Shown in pieces: positions 13,211 to 15,724 of a stretch of 15,724 bases of DNA. The DNA comes from CAXSEF01 sp050920955 (GTDB lineage: Bacteria > Pseudomonadota > Alphaproteobacteria > Acetobacterales > Acetobacteraceae): NCBI GenBank assembly GCA_050920955.1, contig JBPBQS010000051.1, positions 1 to 15,724 of the forward strand. Direction: 5' to 3'. The notes beneath the pieces are model-generated. The model had not been told where the DNA came from. It ran no database searches and was given only the letters and a program-made list of their open reading frames with translations. The position numbers and the translations under genes were made by a program. The stretch's first letter is position 1. Every line of letters starts with the position of its first letter.

Positions 13211-15724
13211 CCGTATCCCAGGCGCGCGAGCAGTGCCGGCACCGCGGCGGCGGCGGCGGGGCGGCCGTAGAGGAAGCCCTGGAGCTGGTCGCAGCGCGCG
13301 GCGCGCAGGATCGCGACCTGCTCGGGGGTCTCCACGCCCTCGGCGGCGACCTTCATGCCGAGGCTGGCGCCGAGCCCGATGGCGGCGCGCACGATGGTGA
13401 GGCTGTCGGCGTTGCGGGCGACGTCGCGCACGAAGGACTGGTCGATCTTGATCTTGTCGAACGGGAAGGAGCGGAGGTAGCTCAGCGAGGAGTAGCCGGT
13501 GCCGAAGTCGTCCATGGCGATGCGCACGCCGGCGGCGCGGAGCTGGTGCAGGGTTGCGAGCACGGTCTCGCTCTCGCGCAGCAGCACGCTCTCGGTGATC
13601 TCCAGCTCCAGCCGGCCCGGGGCGAGGCCGGAGTGCCGCAGCGCCTCGGCGACGACGCCGGCCAGGTGGCGGGTGCGGAACTGCGCGGGCGAGACGTTGA
13701 CGGCGACGCTGACCTCGGGCGGCCAGGCCGCCGCCTCGCGGCAGGCGCGGTGCAGCACCCACTCGCCGATCGCGACGATGGAGCCGACCTCCTCGGCGAT
13801 GGGGATGAAGTCGCCGGGCGGCACCAGGCCGTGCGTGGGGTGATGCCAGCGCAGCAGCGCCTCGAAGCCGCTGACGCGCCCGGTCGCGAGGTCGACCAGC
13901 GGCTGGTAGTGGACCTCGAACTGCTCCTCCTCGACGGCGCGGCGCAGGTCCAGCTCCAGGCGGCGGCGGGCCTGCAGCTGGATGTCCATGGAGGGCTCGA
14001 AGAAGCGCGCGGTGCTGCGGCCCTCCGCCTTCGCGCGGTAGAGCGCCATGTCGGCGTTCTTGAGCAGCGCGGAGGCGTCGTGCCCGTCGGCCGGCGCCAC
14101 CGCGATGCCGACGCTGGCGCCGATCGAGATGCGGGCGCTGTCGAGCGTGAACGGCTCGGCCAGGGCCGCGACGATGCGCTGCGCCAGGCGGCCGGCCTCG
14201 GCGGCAGCCTCCTCCGTGGCCCCGGCGCCGGGCAGGTCGCGCTGCACCACGGCGAACTCGTCGCCGCCGAGGCGGGCCACGGTGTCGGCCTCGCCCACGC
14301 AGGTCAGCAGGCGCTGCGCCACCTGCTGCAGCAGGCGGTCGCCGGCGGGGTGGCCCATCGCGTCGTTGACCGACTTGAAGTGGTCGAGGTCGAGATGCAT
14401 CACCGCGAACGGGCGCGGGGCGCCGCCGTCGCCGGGTGCCGCGTCGTCGCCGCCGGGGGTTGCGGGCGGGCGGGCGCCGGCGAGCGCCTGCTGTACCCGC
14501 TCGCCGAACAGGATGCGGTTGGGCAGGCTGGTCAGGGCGTCGTGGCGCGCCATGAACATGATCTGCGCCTCGGCCCGCCTGCGGTCGGTGATGTCCTCGA
14601 AGGTCGACACCCAGCCGCCGTCCGCGGTCGGCTGGTGGGAGACGGATATGACGCGGCCGTCGCGCAGCTTGTGGCACATCGTGGCCTCGTGCCGCTGCGC
14701 CACGAAGCGCGTCCATTCCGCGAACAGGTCGTCGAGGTCGCGCGTGTGGTTGCCGGCCGCGATGTTGAGCGCGATCATCTCGCGCAGCGACAGGCCGGAC
14801 ACCACCGCGTCCGCGGGCAGGCGGAACATCTCGCGGTAGCGCGTGTTGGCCACCTGCAGCCGGCCGTGGCGGTCGTACTGGCACAGGCCCTGCGACATGT
14901 TGCTCAGCGCCGCGTCGAGCTGGAGGTTGATCCGCTCCAGGTCCGCCGCCCGCGCGCGCAGCTCGGTGATGTCGCTGTAGATCTCGACGAAGCCGCCGGC
15001 GCGCGTGCGGCTCCGGCTCACGCGCAGCCAGCGGCCGTCGGCGAGGCGCCACTCGCCGGTGTAGGCGTCGGGCGTGGCGGCCAGGTCGGCGCCGGCCGGG
15101 TCGGGGCGCGGCACGGGCGCGGCGGGGCCGGGTGCGGCGGGGTCGGGTGCGAGGTCGGGCGCGAGGTCGGGGCCGACCAGGCTGGCGAACGGCGCGCCCG
15201 CGCGCAGCAGGGCGCCGGCGTGGGGGAAGAACTCCGCCGCCTGGGTGTTGGCGAGCACGATGCGGCCGTGTCGGTCCACCAGCACCACGCCCTCGCTGGT
15301 GCTCTCCACCGCGTCCACCAGCAGCGACTGCGCCGAGCGCCGCTGCGTGACCTCGGACTCCATCATCGCGCGGATGTTGTCGCGCATTACCGCCATGGCC
15401 GAGAGCAGGCCGCCCAGCTCGTCCCCGCGGCCCTGCGGGATCGCGGTCTCCAGCTCGCCGTCGGCGATGCGCGCGGCGGCGGCGGCGGCGTCGCGCACCG
15501 GGCCCACGATGCGCCGCGTCAGCAGCCAGGTCAGCAGCCCGGACAGCGCCACCGCGGCCAGCACCGCCAGCGCGTCCAGCCAGAGGCTGGCGTCGATCGT
15601 GCGCAGCGCCTTCTGCCGGTAGAGGAACCCGTCGCCGGCGGTGACCTCCACCAGCGTCTCGATGTGGCCCTCCACGTCCTGCACGCAGCGGTCGAGCGCC
15701 TGCCAGTCCATCTCGCCCGCAAGC
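13141..15724 (-). CDS. HAMP-PAS-PAS-GGDEF-EAL cyclic-di-GMP protein (N-terminus probably off the right edge)
   Basis: The frame is open to the right edge; residues are numbered from the in-window Met at 15711. A membrane helix (about 45-65, ALAVLAAVALSGLLTWLLT) and HAMP (66-118) lead to PAS domains at about 130-255 and 265-378, then GGDEF (about 390-568) and EAL (about 585-832). The upstream LAGE codons and the lack of a first membrane helix suggest that the start lies outside. GGDEF 482-486 is intact, but the inhibitory RxxD site has Gly473 for Arg. EAL residues look complete: E617, N672, E704, D734/D735, K755, E794 and Q811. It may make and break c-di-GMP. A PDLAP-rich insert breaks the first PAS. 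The last about 20 residues come from repeat copy G. Confidence 0.93.
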   Translation of the reverse strand, partial: LAGEMDWQALDRCVQDVEGHIETLVEVTAGDGFLYRQKALRTIDASLWLDALAVLAAVALSGLLTWLLTRRIVGPVRDAAAAAARIADGELETAIPQGRGDELGGLLSAMAVMRDNIRAMMESEVTQRRSAQSLLVDAVESTSEGVVLVDRHGRIVLANTQAAEFFPHAGALLRAGAPFASLVGPDLAPDLAPDPAAPGPAAPVPRPDPAGADLAATPDAYTGEWRLADGRWLRVSRSRTRAGGFVEIYSDITELRARAADLERINLQLDAALSNMSQGLCQYDRHGRLQVANTRYREMFRLPADAVVSGLSLREMIALNIAAGNHTRDLDDLFAEWTRFVAQRHEATMCHKLRDGRVISVSHQPTADGGWVSTFEDITDRRRAEAQIMFMARHDALTSLPNRILFGERVQQALAGARPPATPGGDDAAPGDGGAPRPFAVMHLDLDHFKSVNDAMGHPAGDRLLQQVAQRLLTCVGEADTVARLGGDEFAVVQRDLPGAGATEEAAAEAGRLAQRIVAALAEPFTLDSARISIGASVGIAVAPADGHDASALLKNADMALYRAKAEGRSTARFFEPSMDIQLQARRRLELDLRRAVEEEQFEVHYQPLVDLATGRVSGFEALLRWHHPTHGLVPPGDFIPIAEEVGSIVAIGEWVLHRACREAAAWPPEVSVAVNVSPAQFRTRHLAGVVAEALRHSGLAPGRLELEITESVLLRESETVLATLHQLRAAGVRIAMDDFGTGYSSLSYLRSFPFDKIKIDQSFVRDVARNADSLTIVRAAIGLGASLGMKVAAEGVETPEQVAILRAARCDQLQGFLYGRPAAAAAVPALLARLGYGQGSKVEAPPQTPPKAAPLERIP

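Overview
The window is very GC-rich and densely coding, with G or C at almost every third codon position. It looks like a chromosomal segment of a high-GC alphaproteobacterium, probably Acetobacteraceae (Roseomonas-like). This is inferred from composition and from protein resemblance (bactofilin, a small secreted repeat-helix protein, PAS-GGDEF-EAL). No rRNA, tRNA, CRISPR array, integrase or transposase gene was seen.

Layout. (1) 1-2283, minus: a SAM methyltransferase and a multi-spanning membrane protein of DUF6311 type, which runs off the left edge. They overlap by 4 bases and are translationally coupled, so they probably belong to an envelope or glycan operon. (2) 2437-2832, minus: a GlcG/HbpS-type protein. 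It is divergent from 2988-5609, plus: a small lipoprotein and two Opp/Dpp-type ABC ATPases. No permease or binding protein is present. The first ATPase has no ATG, GTG or TTG start in a plausible place. (3) 5725-6276, minus: a histidine-phosphatase-fold protein missing key arginines. It is divergent from 6586-7278, plus: a bactofilin. (4) 7373-10610, minus: an AmpG-like muropeptide permease and the ribosome-associated GTPase TypA/BipA. (5) 10924-11794, minus: two small exported proteins, one with a leader that could hide its ribosome binding site. (6) 12003-12983, minus: a PfkB-family (adenosine-kinase-like) sugar kinase. (7) 13141-15724, minus: a large HAMP-PAS-PAS-GGDEF-EAL protein entering from the right edge.

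The most striking element is not a gene. A family of roughly 125-135 bp mosaic palindromic elements occupies seven gene junctions. Each full copy has two half-modules in inverted orientation around a short TTAA- or CTAA-centred palindrome. Each half-module is GCAAGG, a hairpin, a CCGC-containing linker, then a second hairpin. The stems differ between copies but keep their pairing, so there is visible covariation. Several genes end inside a copy and take their stop codon and last residues from it, and one probably starts inside a copy. The genes are mostly ordinary housekeeping or envelope functions. The repeat family, the start problem of the first ATPase and the leader of the small secreted protein deserve a second look.
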